A DNA stretch of 64,000 bases from the NCBI GenBank assembly GCA_035699745.1, contig DASSPH010000067.1, positions 124,001 to 188,000 of the forward strand, given 5' to 3'. How positions within the stretch are numbered: position 1 is the first letter of the stretch; each line of letters starts with the position of its first letter. Below are positions 48,701 to 57,579 of this stretch, one piece after another. The DNA comes from Vicinamibacterales bacterium. GTDB taxonomy: Bacteria; Acidobacteriota; Vicinamibacteria; Vicinamibacterales; 2-12-FULL-66-21. A program made the translations under genes and the position numbers. Below the pieces are notes generated by a model. The model saw only the letters and a list, made by a program, of their open reading frames with translations, was not told the DNA's origin and did no database searches.

Positions 48701-50452
48701 ATGAGCGCAGAATTTCAGGTCGTCGGCGGCAACTCGAAGGCGCCTTTCACGCTGAAGGTGCACAGGGGCGACGGTATGGCGCTGCTCGCCATGAACTGGC
48801 GCCACGGGCGCCCGCCGCGGAACTTCGTGGGGTTTGCCATCGAATTCCGCGAACCGGACAGCGACAAGTTCTGGGCGGTCAGGAACCGGATCGGGTTCCC
48901 CGGGCAGCGCAGGAAGTTCTCCGACCCGCCGGTGGAAAGCACCATGGCGCCGATTCAGAAGTTCCGGTGGGTGCACTTCCCCGGGAACGCCGAGAAGCCG
49001 GGCAAGTTCACCTACCGGATCACCCCGATGTTCATGGACGAGGGTGGCGCGTTGAGCAAGGGGGAGGCGCAGACGGCTTCGATCGCGCTGATGCGCGAGA
49101 CGCTGCCGGGGCAGGTGAACGTGTCGTTCACGCGCGGCTACGTCTCGTCGCAGGCCTTCGTGCAGCGGTTCGCCCCCGACCGCGTGCTCTCCACCCTGAT
49201 ACCGGACGGGTCGCACGAGGGACTGGATTTCACGCCCACGCACAAGCACGCGAAAGAAGCGCACGAGTGGATGGGATTCGAGGCCCGATCGGTGATCCAC
49301 GAGCTGCTCGACGAGGCCATCAGCAGGAAGGCGGAGGTTCGCGCCATCGCGTTCGATCTGAACCTGCCGGAGATCCTGGCGCCGCTCGTCAAGCTCAAGT
49401 CGCGGCTGAAGATCATCATCGACGATTCCGCCTCGCACAAGGCGGCGAAGGGGCCGGAGAGTCAGGCGGCGGCGAAGCTGAAGGCGTCGGCCGGGCCGGC
49501 CAACGTCAAGCGCCAGCATCTCGGCAGCCTGCAGCATCACAAGTCCATCGCGGTGCGCGGCAGCGGCATCAACAAGGTGCTGTTCGGCTCGACCAACTTC
49601 AGTTGGCGCGGCTTCTACGTGCAGTCGAACAACGCGGTGGTCGTCAACAGCAGGAAGGCCGTGGACGACTACTTCGCGAGCTTCGACGCCTATTTCAGCG
49701 CCAGGCGGACCCCCGACTTTCAGAAGTCTCCGTCCGCGAAGACGTGGCACACGCTCGGCGTGCCCGGTCTCACCGCGAAGGTCGGCTATTCGCCGCACAT
49801 CGCGAAGAAGGGTCTCCTGGCGGACGTCGGCAGGGACATCGCAAAGGCGAAGTCGTCCGTCCTGTTCTCGCTCGCGTTCCTCGGCCAGACGACGAAGGGG
49901 CCGATCGGTCCTGCTCTCGGCAGGCAGATCAAGAGCCCGAAGGTGCACACGCTCGGGATTGCCGATGCCAACGTGAAGGCCGGGAACCTGGGCGTCGAAG
50001 TGATCACGCCCGACAACAAGCGCCGCATCGTCCGCTCGGCGGCGCTGACCGGCAACGTGCCGGCGCCGTTCAGCACCGAGCCGTCCGGCCTCTCGGGGAG
50101 CAAGGGGCAGCATCGCGGCACCCGCATGCATCACAAGTTCGTGGTGATCGACTTCGACACGGCTGACGCGCGCGTCTACTTCGGTTCGTACAACTTCTCC
50201 GTGCCGGCCGACGAGAAGAACGGCGAGAACCTGGTGATGATCAAGGACCGCGCCGTCGCGACGAGCTTCATGATCGAGGCGGTGCGGCTCTACGATCACT
50301 ATCGTTTCCGCACCGTACAGGAAGACGCCAGGGACAGGAAGCGCAAGGTGATTACGCTGCAGCGGCCTCCCGCAAAGCCGTCGCAGAAGCCCTGGTGGCA
50401 GAAGGACTGGGACGATCCCATCCGCGCGCGCGATCGCGTGCTGTTCGCCTGA
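48701..50452 (+). CDS. Phospholipase D-like protein with one degenerate HKD motif
   Basis: A 583-residue protein with an N-terminal beta-rich region (1-190; NSKAPFTLKVHRGDGMALLA) and two PLD half-sites. The first, QHHKSIAVRGSG then FGSTNFS, has H279 and K281 but Arg286 where the canonical Asp stands. The second, MHHKFVVIDFDTADARVYFG, keeps H477, K479 and D484, followed by GSYNFS. PLD enzymes act through both His residues, so activity as phosphodiesterase, nuclease or phospholipase remains possible. No signal peptide is obvious. The ATG is preceded by AGGGGG. The 131 bases upstream hold no gene. Confidence 0.85.
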   Translation: MSAEFQVVGGNSKAPFTLKVHRGDGMALLAMNWRHGRPPRNFVGFAIEFREPDSDKFWAVRNRIGFPGQRRKFSDPPVESTMAPIQKFRWVHFPGNAEKPGKFTYRITPMFMDEGGALSKGEAQTASIALMRETLPGQVNVSFTRGYVSSQAFVQRFAPDRVLSTLIPDGSHEGLDFTPTHKHAKEAHEWMGFEARSVIHELLDEAISRKAEVRAIAFDLNLPEILAPLVKLKSRLKIIIDDSASHKAAKGPESQAAAKLKASAGPANVKRQHLGSLQHHKSIAVRGSGINKVLFGSTNFSWRGFYVQSNNAVVVNSRKAVDDYFASFDAYFSARRTPDFQKSPSAKTWHTLGVPGLTAKVGYSPHIAKKGLLADVGRDIAKAKSSVLFSLAFLGQTTKGPIGPALGRQIKSPKVHTLGIADANVKAGNLGVEVITPDNKRRIVRSAALTGNVPAPFSTEPSGLSGSKGQHRGTRMHHKFVVIDFDTADARVYFGSYNFSVPADEKNGENLVMIKDRAVATSFMIEAVRLYDHYRFRTVQEDARDRKRKVITLQRPPAKPSQKPWWQKDWDDPIRARDRVLFA

Positions 50453-50574
50453 CGCGGCCGCCCCGTGTCCCCGATCGGGCGATGCGGCTGGAGCACACCC
50501 CAGCCGTATCGCCTTGGTAGGAACTTTGAAGGCGTTCGTCCTCGCATCGCGCTCGGACCTGAGCGTTTTCACGG

Positions 50575-52980
50575 ATGGCTCCTGCCAGGTCGATCTGCCG
50601 CGTTTTCCTGCACAGCGCCGCTGCTGTCGTTTCCGCGTGGCTGCTCGCAGGCTGCGGATCGTCCGTCAGCACTTCCACATCGCCCTCCGCCATTTCCAAA
50701 TGTGCGGTCACGTTCGACGCACCCGCTGCGGCGCTGCCCGCCGGCGGCGGCACGGCTCAGATTGCGGTAAAGGCCGAGCGCGAGTGCCCGTGGACGGCGG
50801 AAGCGAGCGACGCCTGGCTCAGCATCACCGCAGGCCGCTCGGGGCAGGGGAATGGAACTGTCGAGGTCGCCGCCGCACCGAATGGCGATCCGGTGGTGCG
50901 CACGGGCGGCATCATGCTGAACGGATCGCGCGCCCAGATCACGCAGGCCGCGTCGGAGTGCAAGTACACGCTCTCGGCCGGGTCCGCGTCGTTCGGCGCG
51001 GCCGGCGGCTCGGGCGCCGTGGACGTCCGCGCGTCGAGCGCGCTCTGCGCCTGGACCGCGGCGTCGAACGGCGACTGGATCTCCATCACCTCGGGCGCGA
51101 GCGGGAAGGGTTCGGCCACGGTGTCGTTCACCGTCGCGCCGGCCGCCGGCCCGCCCCGCTCCGGCACCCTGACGATCGCCGGGCTGCCCTTCGAGATCAC
51201 GCAGTCCGAAGGCTGCACGTTTGCGATCGCCCCCTCGACATTCGCCGCCGGATCGGCCGGCGCCTCGGGGGCCGTGGCGGTGACGGCCCCCGCCGGGTGT
51301 CCGTGGACCACGTCGAACAGTGTGAGCTGGATCACGCTCGCGGCGACGTCGGGGACCGGCAGCGGGGCGGTCGGGTTCACGGTGGCGGCGACGACCGGTC
51401 CGACGCGCACTGGAACACTGACCATCGCCGGTCTGCCGTTCACCGTCACGCAGTCACCCGGATGCAGCTACGACGTCTCGCCGCTGAACCACGCCGTGGA
51501 TCCGAGCGGCGGCGCGCGCACCGTCACCGTCGGTGCGGCGGCCGGATGCGCCTGGACGGCGTCGAGCAGCGTGCCATGGATCACGATCACCGCGGGCACC
51601 AGCGGCAGCGGCGCCGGCAGCGTCACGTTCGCCGTCGCCCCGACGACCGGTCCGTCGCGTACGGGTACGCTCGCGGTCGGCGGTCAGACCGTGACCGTGG
51701 TGCAAAGCCAGGGCTGCACGTTCGCGATCTCGCCCGAGACGCAGTCGATGCCTGCGGCCGGCGGCGACGGGCGCGTGACGGTGACGGCGGGCGCCGGCTG
51801 CGCCTGGACGGCGACGAGCGGCGCGCCGTGGATCGCGATCGTGTCCGGCGCGACCGGCAGCGGCGACGGCAGCGTGAGCTTCAAGGTCGCGGCAACCACG
51901 GGTCCGGCGCGCACCGGCACGCTGACGATTGCCGGACGCACCTTCACGCTCAATCAGGGCGCGGACTGTACGATCGCGCTCTCCGCCACGTCCGCGACGC
52001 AGCCCGCCGCCGGCGGCAGCGGCGAGTTCGACGTGCGGACGGCGGCGGGATGCGGCTGGACGGCGTCGAGCCAGACACCGTGGCTGACCGTCACCGGCGG
52101 CAGCAGCGGCGACGGCAACGGCACCGTGCGCTACAGCGCGGCGCCCAACACGGGGCCGCAGCGGACGGGCACCATCAGTGCCGGCGGGCAGCTCTTCACG
52201 GTGCAGCAGACCGGCGGCTGCACCTACGCGATCTCGCCGCGGGAGCAGAACGTGCCGTCCGCCGGCGGCCCGGGATCGTTCGACGTCGCCACGGCCGGAG
52301 GCTGCGCATGGACAGCGACGTCGAGCGCGCCGTGGATCTCCGTTACATCGGGCGGCAGCGGAAACGGCCCGGGAGCGGTGCAGTTCACCGTGGCCGCAAA
52401 TACCGCCGGCGCCCGCAGCGGCACGATTGGCGCCGGCGGCCAGACGTTCACCGTGACGCAGGCTGCGGCCTGCAGTCCCGCGGTCGCGCCGGAGGCCATC
52501 ACTGTCCCGCCGTCCGGCGGCCCGCAGAACGTCACCGTGACGGCCGCCGCGGAGTGCCCGTGGACGGCCGTCAGCAACGCCGCGTGGATTGCGGTCACCG
52601 CCGGCGCGAGCGGATCGGGCAGCGGCGCCGTGCAGCTCGACGTCCAGCCAAACGCTGGTCCGGCACGGAACGGAACGGCGACAGTCGCGGGCAGGACGGT
52701 CGGCATCACTCAGGAGAGCGGCTGCACGTTCTCCATCGCGCCCGCCACGCAGCCCGCCGCAGCGGCGGGTGGGACCGGATCCGTCGCCGTCACCGCCGGC
52801 GCCGGCTGCGGCTGGACGGCCGTCAGCAACGCCCCGTGGATCACGGTGACCAAGGGGGCAGGCGGATCCGGCGCCGGCAGCGTCGAGTTCAGCGTCGACG
52901 CCAACGCGACCGGCGCCGCCCGCACCGGCACGATCACCATCGCCGGACAGACGTTCACGCTCGAACAAGCCGGATCCTGA
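50575..52980 (+). CDS. Lipoprotein with nine tandem BACON-type domains
   Basis: An 801-residue surface lipoprotein. Lipobox LLAGC (Cys27) follows a signal sequence; from residue 43 there are nine head-to-tail modules of about 84 residues. Each begins with a Cys (CTFAISP, CTYAISP and variants), has a second Cys in the G-C-x-W-T turn, a PWITVTSG-type strand, G-GSGxGxVxFTVA and ends R-GTLTIAG-TFTVTQ. This is the BACON/Ig-like pattern found in adhesins and carbohydrate-binding proteins of several phyla. One Cys pair per module suggests one disulphide each. A role in adhesion or polymer binding is likely. Confidence 0.85.
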   Translation: MAPARSICRVFLHSAAAVVSAWLLAGCGSSVSTSTSPSAISKCAVTFDAPAAALPAGGGTAQIAVKAERECPWTAEASDAWLSITAGRSGQGNGTVEVAAAPNGDPVVRTGGIMLNGSRAQITQAASECKYTLSAGSASFGAAGGSGAVDVRASSALCAWTAASNGDWISITSGASGKGSATVSFTVAPAAGPPRSGTLTIAGLPFEITQSEGCTFAIAPSTFAAGSAGASGAVAVTAPAGCPWTTSNSVSWITLAATSGTGSGAVGFTVAATTGPTRTGTLTIAGLPFTVTQSPGCSYDVSPLNHAVDPSGGARTVTVGAAAGCAWTASSSVPWITITAGTSGSGAGSVTFAVAPTTGPSRTGTLAVGGQTVTVVQSQGCTFAISPETQSMPAAGGDGRVTVTAGAGCAWTATSGAPWIAIVSGATGSGDGSVSFKVAATTGPARTGTLTIAGRTFTLNQGADCTIALSATSATQPAAGGSGEFDVRTAAGCGWTASSQTPWLTVTGGSSGDGNGTVRYSAAPNTGPQRTGTISAGGQLFTVQQTGGCTYAISPREQNVPSAGGPGSFDVATAGGCAWTATSSAPWISVTSGGSGNGPGAVQFTVAANTAGARSGTIGAGGQTFTVTQAAACSPAVAPEAITVPPSGGPQNVTVTAAAECPWTAVSNAAWIAVTAGASGSGSGAVQLDVQPNAGPARNGTATVAGRTVGITQESGCTFSIAPATQPAAAAGGTGSVAVTAGAGCGWTAVSNAPWITVTKGAGGSGAGSVEFSVDANATGAARTGTITIAGQTFTLEQAGS
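50703..52974 (+). repeat. Nine approximately 250-base tandem repeats encoding BACON-type modules
   Basis: The repeats are diverged at DNA level and in register with codons; module boundaries fall at the Cys codons that follow each TQ/VQ pair. Confidence 0.75.
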
Positions 52981-53006
52981 CGCCGCGCCGGGACCCGGCC
53001 GATCGG

Positions 53007-53036
53007 TTGACTGCCAACACCTTGGAGGTGTAGGCT
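53007..53036 (+). promoter_or_regulatory. Promoter with operator-like palindrome upstream of a PadR gene
   Basis: TTGACT (53007-53012) and TAGGCT (53031-53036) are 18 bases apart; the ATG is 8 bases beyond. ACACCT-TGG-AGGTGT (53017-53031) is a perfect 6-base-arm inverted repeat lying in the spacer, a classic repressor position. Confidence 0.6.
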
Positions 53037-53044
53037 CCCAACAC

Positions 53045-53389
53045 ATGACACCCGACAAGAGCGACGTGCTCTACGGCACCCTCGGCTTGATGGTCGTCAA
53101 GACCCTCGAGGCCCTCGGGCCGTTGCACGGCTACCGCATCGCCCGGCGGATCGAGCAGATCAGCGGCAACCAGCTCGCGCTCAACCAGGGCACCCTGTAT
53201 CCGGCGCTGCTCAAGCTCGAGCAGATGGGGTGGATCTCGTCGAGGTGGGGCACCTCCGAGACCGGCCGGCGGGTCAAGGTCTACGCGCTGACCCGCGCCG
53301 GACGGAAACAGCTCGCCAGGGAAGAAGCCCAATGGCAGCGTGCCGCGGGCATCGTCGAGCGCTTCCTCAAGATCCCGGAAGGCTCGTGA
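53045..53389 (+). CDS. PadR-family transcriptional regulator
   Basis: A 114-residue PadR protein: helix-turn-helix with LGLMVVKTLEALGPLHGYRI, ARRIEQIS, NQGTLYPALLKLEQMGWISS, then wing RRVKVYALTRAGRKQL and a C-terminal helix (QWQRAAGIVERFLKI). The ATG is placed 8 bases after a TAGGCT -10; the GGAGG further upstream is too far away to serve it. Its TGA overlaps the GTG of the following ADOP gene (GTGA), so the two are coupled. Confidence 0.93.
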   Translation: MTPDKSDVLYGTLGLMVVKTLEALGPLHGYRIARRIEQISGNQLALNQGTLYPALLKLEQMGWISSRWGTSETGRRVKVYALTRAGRKQLAREEAQWQRAAGIVERFLKIPEGS

Positions 53390-56022
53390 TCACCAGGCTG
53401 CGGATCTTCCTGTTCCGTCTGCGGGCCCTCGTTCGGGCGCGGCAGATGGATCGCGATCTGGAGGACGAGATCGGCAGTCACCTGGCCGAAGCGGCGGAGG
53501 AGTACATCCGGCAGGGGCTTTCGCCCGAGGAGGCGCGGCGGGCGGCGCGCCGCAGCTTCGGCGGCGTGCCGCAGACGCAGGAGATCTGCCGGCAGGTGCG
53601 GTCGTTCGCGTGGCTGGAGGAACTGTCGCGTGACCTGCGGTATGCGCTGCGCACGCTGCGAAAGAATCCGGCGTTCACCGTGACCGCGGCCGCGACGCTG
53701 GCGCTTGCCATCGGCGCCAACACCGTCATGTTCTCCGTCGTGGATGCGGTCCTGCTCAGGCCGCTTCCCTACCGAGCGCCGGAGGAGCTGGCGATGTTGT
53801 GGACCGAAGATCCGGCCATCAACCTGCGCGAGGGGCGATCGGCACTGTGGGACGTCGCGCAGTGGCGGGAGCGAAGCGAGTCGTTCGTCGACATCGCGAC
53901 GTTCGATTCGGTGTCGACGCTGCTGACCGGCGCGGACGGAGTGGAGCAGGCCGACGGCGCGAGCATGTCTCCCAACCTGCTCTCGGTGCTCGGCGTTCAG
54001 CCGATCCTCGGACGCGCCTTCTCGACCGATGAAGCCGGGCAGCGTCAAGCGGTGATCCTGATCAGTCATCGTTTCTGGCAGGCGCGCTTCGGAGGAGCGC
54101 CGGACGCGCTCGGCGCGACGCTGATCGTCAACGGCTTGCCCTCGCAGATCGTCGGCGTCCTGCCGGCCGGCTTCGCTATCGCCGGCGTCGACGCCGACCT
54201 CTGGCGGCCCCACCCGGCCCGTCCCGCCGTGCGCGGCGGGCAGACGTGGTTCGTCGTCGCGAGACTTCGCCCTGGCGTAAGTGACGGACACGCCCAGACC
54301 GAGATGAGCGCCATCGCCCGGCGGCTTGACGACGAGTTGCCGGCGGAAGCCAGGAACCAGGGAATCGCGGTGGTCCCTCTGAGTCTTTATGTCGTTGGAC
54401 CGCAGCCGCGGCTGGCGCTGTGGCTGCTCGGCGCCGCCGTGTTCTGCGTGTTCCTCATCGCCGCTGCCAACGTCACGAGCCTGTCGCTGGCGCGCGGCGC
54501 CGCCCGCGCGCGCGAGATGGCGGTCCGCGCAGCGCTCGGCGCGAACGCCGGACGGCTCGTCCGGCAGCTGCTCACCGAAAGCCTCGTGCTCGCCGTCCTG
54601 TCCGGCTCGATCGGCACGCTGCTCGCCGTCTGGGGCATCCGGCTGGTGCGCGCGTTCGGGCCCGCCACCCTGCCGCGCCTGAACGAGGTGAGCGTGGATC
54701 TGCGCGTCCTCGGTTGCGCGATCGCCATCGCTCTGCTCTCGGGAATCGTGGTGGGACTCGCGCCGGCGATGACCGCACTGCGGCGCGACCTGCGACCGTC
54801 GGGCGAGGAGAGCGGCAGAACCGTATCGGGCGGATCGTCGAGCCGCCGCATGCGCCGTTCCCTCGTGGTGGCGGAGTTTGCGCTGGCGATCGTTCTGCTC
54901 GTCGGCGCCGGGCTCCTCGTCCGAAGCTGGTGGCACGTCATCAACGTCGACGTTGGATTCGACTCCGAGCGGGTGCTGCTGATGGGGATCTCCACTCCGC
55001 CGGCGCTCACCGTACCGGCGGAGCGGACGGCCCTCTATCTCCGCGTTCTCGAGGAGGTTCAGGCGGTGCCGGGCGTCGAGCGGGCCGGCATCATCGACGA
55101 TCTGTTCACCGGCAACCCGAGGGAACGCGTCATCACCGTCGAACGCAACGACGGAGCCGTGACCGAGCGGGCGCGGCTCACGAGCGACGAGGTCAGTCCG
55201 GACTTCTTCGCCGCGATGGGGACACCGCTGCTCCGCGGCCGCGTCTTCTCGGCGACGGACAGGATCGACGCGCCGCTGGTGGCGATTGTCAACGAGGCGA
55301 TGGCGCGCCGCTCGTGGCCGCGGCAGGATCCGGTCGGCCGGCGCTTCACGTTCGGGGCGCGGGATGCCGGCGCGCCGTGGTTCACCGTGGTCGGCGTGGT
55401 CGGCGACATGCGCCGGCAAGGTCCCGAGCGCACGGCGCTGCCGCAGGTGTTCGTCTCGCTCGCGCAGAGTCCTGCCTCGCGCAGCGTGAATCTGCTGATC
55501 CGGACATCGTCGGATGATCTGCTCGGAATGGGCGACGCGTTGCGGGAGGCCGTGCGGCGCGTCGACAGGAACGCGCCGATCGTCGGCGTGGCGCCGCTGG
55601 AGCAGCAGCTCGGGACGTATGTCGCCCAGCGACGCTTCCAGACGTCATTGCTGACCGGCTTCTCTCTGGTTGCGCTGCTGATGGCGGCTGTCGGCGTCTA
55701 CGGGCTGATCCAGTATTCGATCGCCACGCGCACGCGCGAAATCGGATTGCGTATGGCGATCGGCGCGCAGCGCGCCGACATCTTCCGCATGGTGGTCGGC
55801 GAAGGGCTGGCGTTGAGCGTGACGGGCGCCGTCATCGGCCTCGCCGGAGCCTGGTGGCTCGGCCGGGCGGGGTCGAGCCTGCTGTTCGGCGTCGCCGCCG
55901 GCGATCCGCTGACGTTCGCGACCGTCTTGCTGCTGCTGATTGCCGTCGCCGCGGCGGCGTGTTACGTCCCGGCCCGGCGCGCCATGAACGTGGATCCGAT
56001 ACGCGCGTTGCGCGTGACGTGA
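53386..56022 (+). CDS. ADOP-type ABC transporter permease (MacB/FtsX-like)
   Basis: An 878-residue orphan permease beginning at the GTG that overlaps the PadR stop. The prefix (RQMDRDLEDEIGSHLAEAAE, PEEARRAARRSFGG) is of the common type. TM1 lies in LALAIGANTVMFSVVDAVLL; the FtsX region contains AANVTSLSLARGAARAREMA, followed by a second periplasmic domain and a terminal FtsX ending ARRAMNVDPIRALRVT. No ATPase gene is present. It forms the downstream half of a PadR-permease cassette and ends 9 bases before the convergent DinB gene. Confidence 0.93.
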   Translation: MITRLRIFLFRLRALVRARQMDRDLEDEIGSHLAEAAEEYIRQGLSPEEARRAARRSFGGVPQTQEICRQVRSFAWLEELSRDLRYALRTLRKNPAFTVTAAATLALAIGANTVMFSVVDAVLLRPLPYRAPEELAMLWTEDPAINLREGRSALWDVAQWRERSESFVDIATFDSVSTLLTGADGVEQADGASMSPNLLSVLGVQPILGRAFSTDEAGQRQAVILISHRFWQARFGGAPDALGATLIVNGLPSQIVGVLPAGFAIAGVDADLWRPHPARPAVRGGQTWFVVARLRPGVSDGHAQTEMSAIARRLDDELPAEARNQGIAVVPLSLYVVGPQPRLALWLLGAAVFCVFLIAAANVTSLSLARGAARAREMAVRAALGANAGRLVRQLLTESLVLAVLSGSIGTLLAVWGIRLVRAFGPATLPRLNEVSVDLRVLGCAIAIALLSGIVVGLAPAMTALRRDLRPSGEESGRTVSGGSSSRRMRRSLVVAEFALAIVLLVGAGLLVRSWWHVINVDVGFDSERVLLMGISTPPALTVPAERTALYLRVLEEVQAVPGVERAGIIDDLFTGNPRERVITVERNDGAVTERARLTSDEVSPDFFAAMGTPLLRGRVFSATDRIDAPLVAIVNEAMARRSWPRQDPVGRRFTFGARDAGAPWFTVVGVVGDMRRQGPERTALPQVFVSLAQSPASRSVNLLIRTSSDDLLGMGDALREAVRRVDRNAPIVGVAPLEQQLGTYVAQRRFQTSLLTGFSLVALLMAAVGVYGLIQYSIATRTREIGLRMAIGAQRADIFRMVVGEGLALSVTGAVIGLAGAWWLGRAGSSLLFGVAAGDPLTFATVLLLLIAVAAAACYVPARRAMNVDPIRALRVT

Positions 56023-56031
56023 GCTCCGGCG

Positions 56032-56556
56032 CTACGATCCCGCAGACGCCGGCAGCGGTTCATCTGCGCTGGCGCCGTAGATCGCCGGTACCTTCGACCC
56101 GCACGCCCGCAGGTACGATGTCAGCTGCCCGCGGTGGTGGATGGAGTGGTTGTTCGCGAAGCCGAGATAGGTCACGTTCGGCTGCTGCATCATGCCGAAG
56201 AAATCCACGACCCTGGTCAGGCGCTCGGCGGGAAGCGCGCGCAGTTCGTTGAGTCTTGCCGGCACTTCCCGCTGGTAGAACGCCGCGAGATCCTCCCCGT
56301 TCCTGAACCGCGCCGCCTGGGCCTTCTCCGCCTCCGGGTCGAACTTGAAGCCGCCGTCGATGATGCTCTGGATGAACCACACGTCGCCGAGGGCGAGATG
56401 CGTGGCCAGCTCCCACGCGGTGCGGGATTTCTCGTCCGGCCGGTAATCGCGCCCATCGACGGGCACGTTCCGGAGCACCTTGGTCGTGGCGGGCAGCTCC
56501 CCTTGCCAGAGATTCGCGAAGTACTCCACCAGCAGCTTGGCCTGTTCTGCGTTCAT
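56032..56556 (-). CDS. DinB-family protein
   Basis: A 174-residue four-helix-bundle protein of the DinB/YfiT-like superfamily. The metal-binding His residues are visible: one in WELATHLALGDVWF and two in NNHSIHHRGQLTSYLRACG, the usual three-His arrangement. Members are metal-dependent enzymes or thiol transferases (bacillithiol, mycothiol) and many are uncharacterised. The ATG at 56556 (MNAEQAK) is favoured by GGGGAG just upstream; an ATG 18 bases earlier is in frame. The convergent ADOP gene ends 9 bases away. Confidence 0.88.
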   Translation of the reverse strand: MNAEQAKLLVEYFANLWQGELPATTKVLRNVPVDGRDYRPDEKSRTAWELATHLALGDVWFIQSIIDGGFKFDPEAEKAQAARFRNGEDLAAFYQREVPARLNELRALPAERLTRVVDFFGMMQQPNVTYLGFANNHSIHHRGQLTSYLRACGSKVPAIYGASADEPLPASAGS

Positions 56557-56604
56557 CACCGTCTCCCCGGACATGAATGAGGGCGTTTCGAAGCGCGGAT
56601 GGTA

Positions 56605-57579
56605 TCACGCGAGCGGCGAAGCTGCGTCAACGCGGCCTGAGTTCCTCGACCGCGCCGCCCGGGCCAGCAGGACACAGGCCATCAGGAAGAACGTCATGTT
56701 CGGCATCCACGCTCCCACCGCAATCGGCAGCGTCGATCCGGAGGCGATGACCGCCCACGCCCAGTGAACCGCGAAGTAGAACATCGCGAGGCCTACCGCA
56801 AGCGCCGCCGCGGGCCCGGCGCGACGCACGTGGCGCGCCAGACCGCACGCCACCAGACCGAGCGGCACCGACGCGCAGCAGAGCGCCCAGAGCACGTGGT
56901 ATTGGCGGACGGCCGCAGCATCCGTTCGCCGACCGAGCCGGGAGAGCCCAAGCTCGTTGAGCCCTCGCGGTATCGAGAGGGTGCGCCCGTCGCCGGCGAC
57001 GCGCGCGGCGATCAGCTCGCGGAACGCCTGATTGGCGTCCGGCATCATCCACTCGAGCACCACCCACACGACCATCGTGAAGATCAGGCCGATCGCGAGC
57101 ACCGTGCCCACGCGGCGCCACGTGACGCGTTCCCCTCGCATCGCCCACAACACGGCGACACACAGCCCCGCTGGAATGCTCAGCGGCAGGGCCTGGGGGA
57201 CGAGGATCAGGGCGAGACGCGCCCCAAACGCCGGATCGGCCTGCCACGAGGGAAAGCTCAGGAGAGGTGGAACGATCAACGGAATCGTGAAGAGGGCCGC
57301 TGCGAGCGCGGTGACGATGCACGTCCGGGCGGCGTCGGCTTGCGCGCCGCCCATGTGAGCGTGCGAGACGGCCCGCAGTCCCAGAGAGATCACCGCGCGT
57401 GCCAGCGCGAACCAGCCGCGCACGGCATGCAGTCGCGCGCGCCATCGCCGGCCGCGCGCGAGTGCGTCGGCGTACTCGCAGTGCAGGTCGGCCAGAATCG
57501 GATCGACGACGCGTTCCATCGTCTGCGCCGCGAACAGGCGCGAGGCAAGCGCCCGTATACGCTCCGCAGCCGGCGTCAT
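56605..57579 (-). CDS. Multi-pass membrane protein, LptF/LptG-like in pattern, paired with PadR
   Basis: A 324-residue protein. An N-terminal soluble helix region (1-60: ALASRLFAAQTMERVVDPIL, LHCEYADALARGRRWRA) resembles the permease prefix of ADOPs, and is followed by about six transmembrane segments. VPQALPLSIPAGLCVAVLWA and VLEWMMPDANQAFRELIAAR recall LptF/LptG permeases, but the match is by eye and the periplasmic domain typical of those proteins is not evident. The ATG overlaps the PadR stop (ATGA), so it is coupled to a PadR regulator like the ADOPs in this window but with a different membrane module. Confidence 0.65.
   Translation of the reverse strand: MTPAAERIRALASRLFAAQTMERVVDPILADLHCEYADALARGRRWRARLHAVRGWFALARAVISLGLRAVSHAHMGGAQADAARTCIVTALAAALFTIPLIVPPLLSFPSWQADPAFGARLALILVPQALPLSIPAGLCVAVLWAMRGERVTWRRVGTVLAIGLIFTMVVWVVLEWMMPDANQAFRELIAARVAGDGRTLSIPRGLNELGLSRLGRRTDAAAVRQYHVLWALCCASVPLGLVACGLARHVRRAGPAAALAVGLAMFYFAVHWAWAVIASGSTLPIAVGAWMPNMTFFLMACVLLARAARSRNSGRVDAASPLA

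Noticed and set aside
50703-52974. Repeats resembling an array of spaced direct repeats
   Set aside because: The units are about 250 bases, codon-phased and diverged, and encode protein modules; they are not a CRISPR array.
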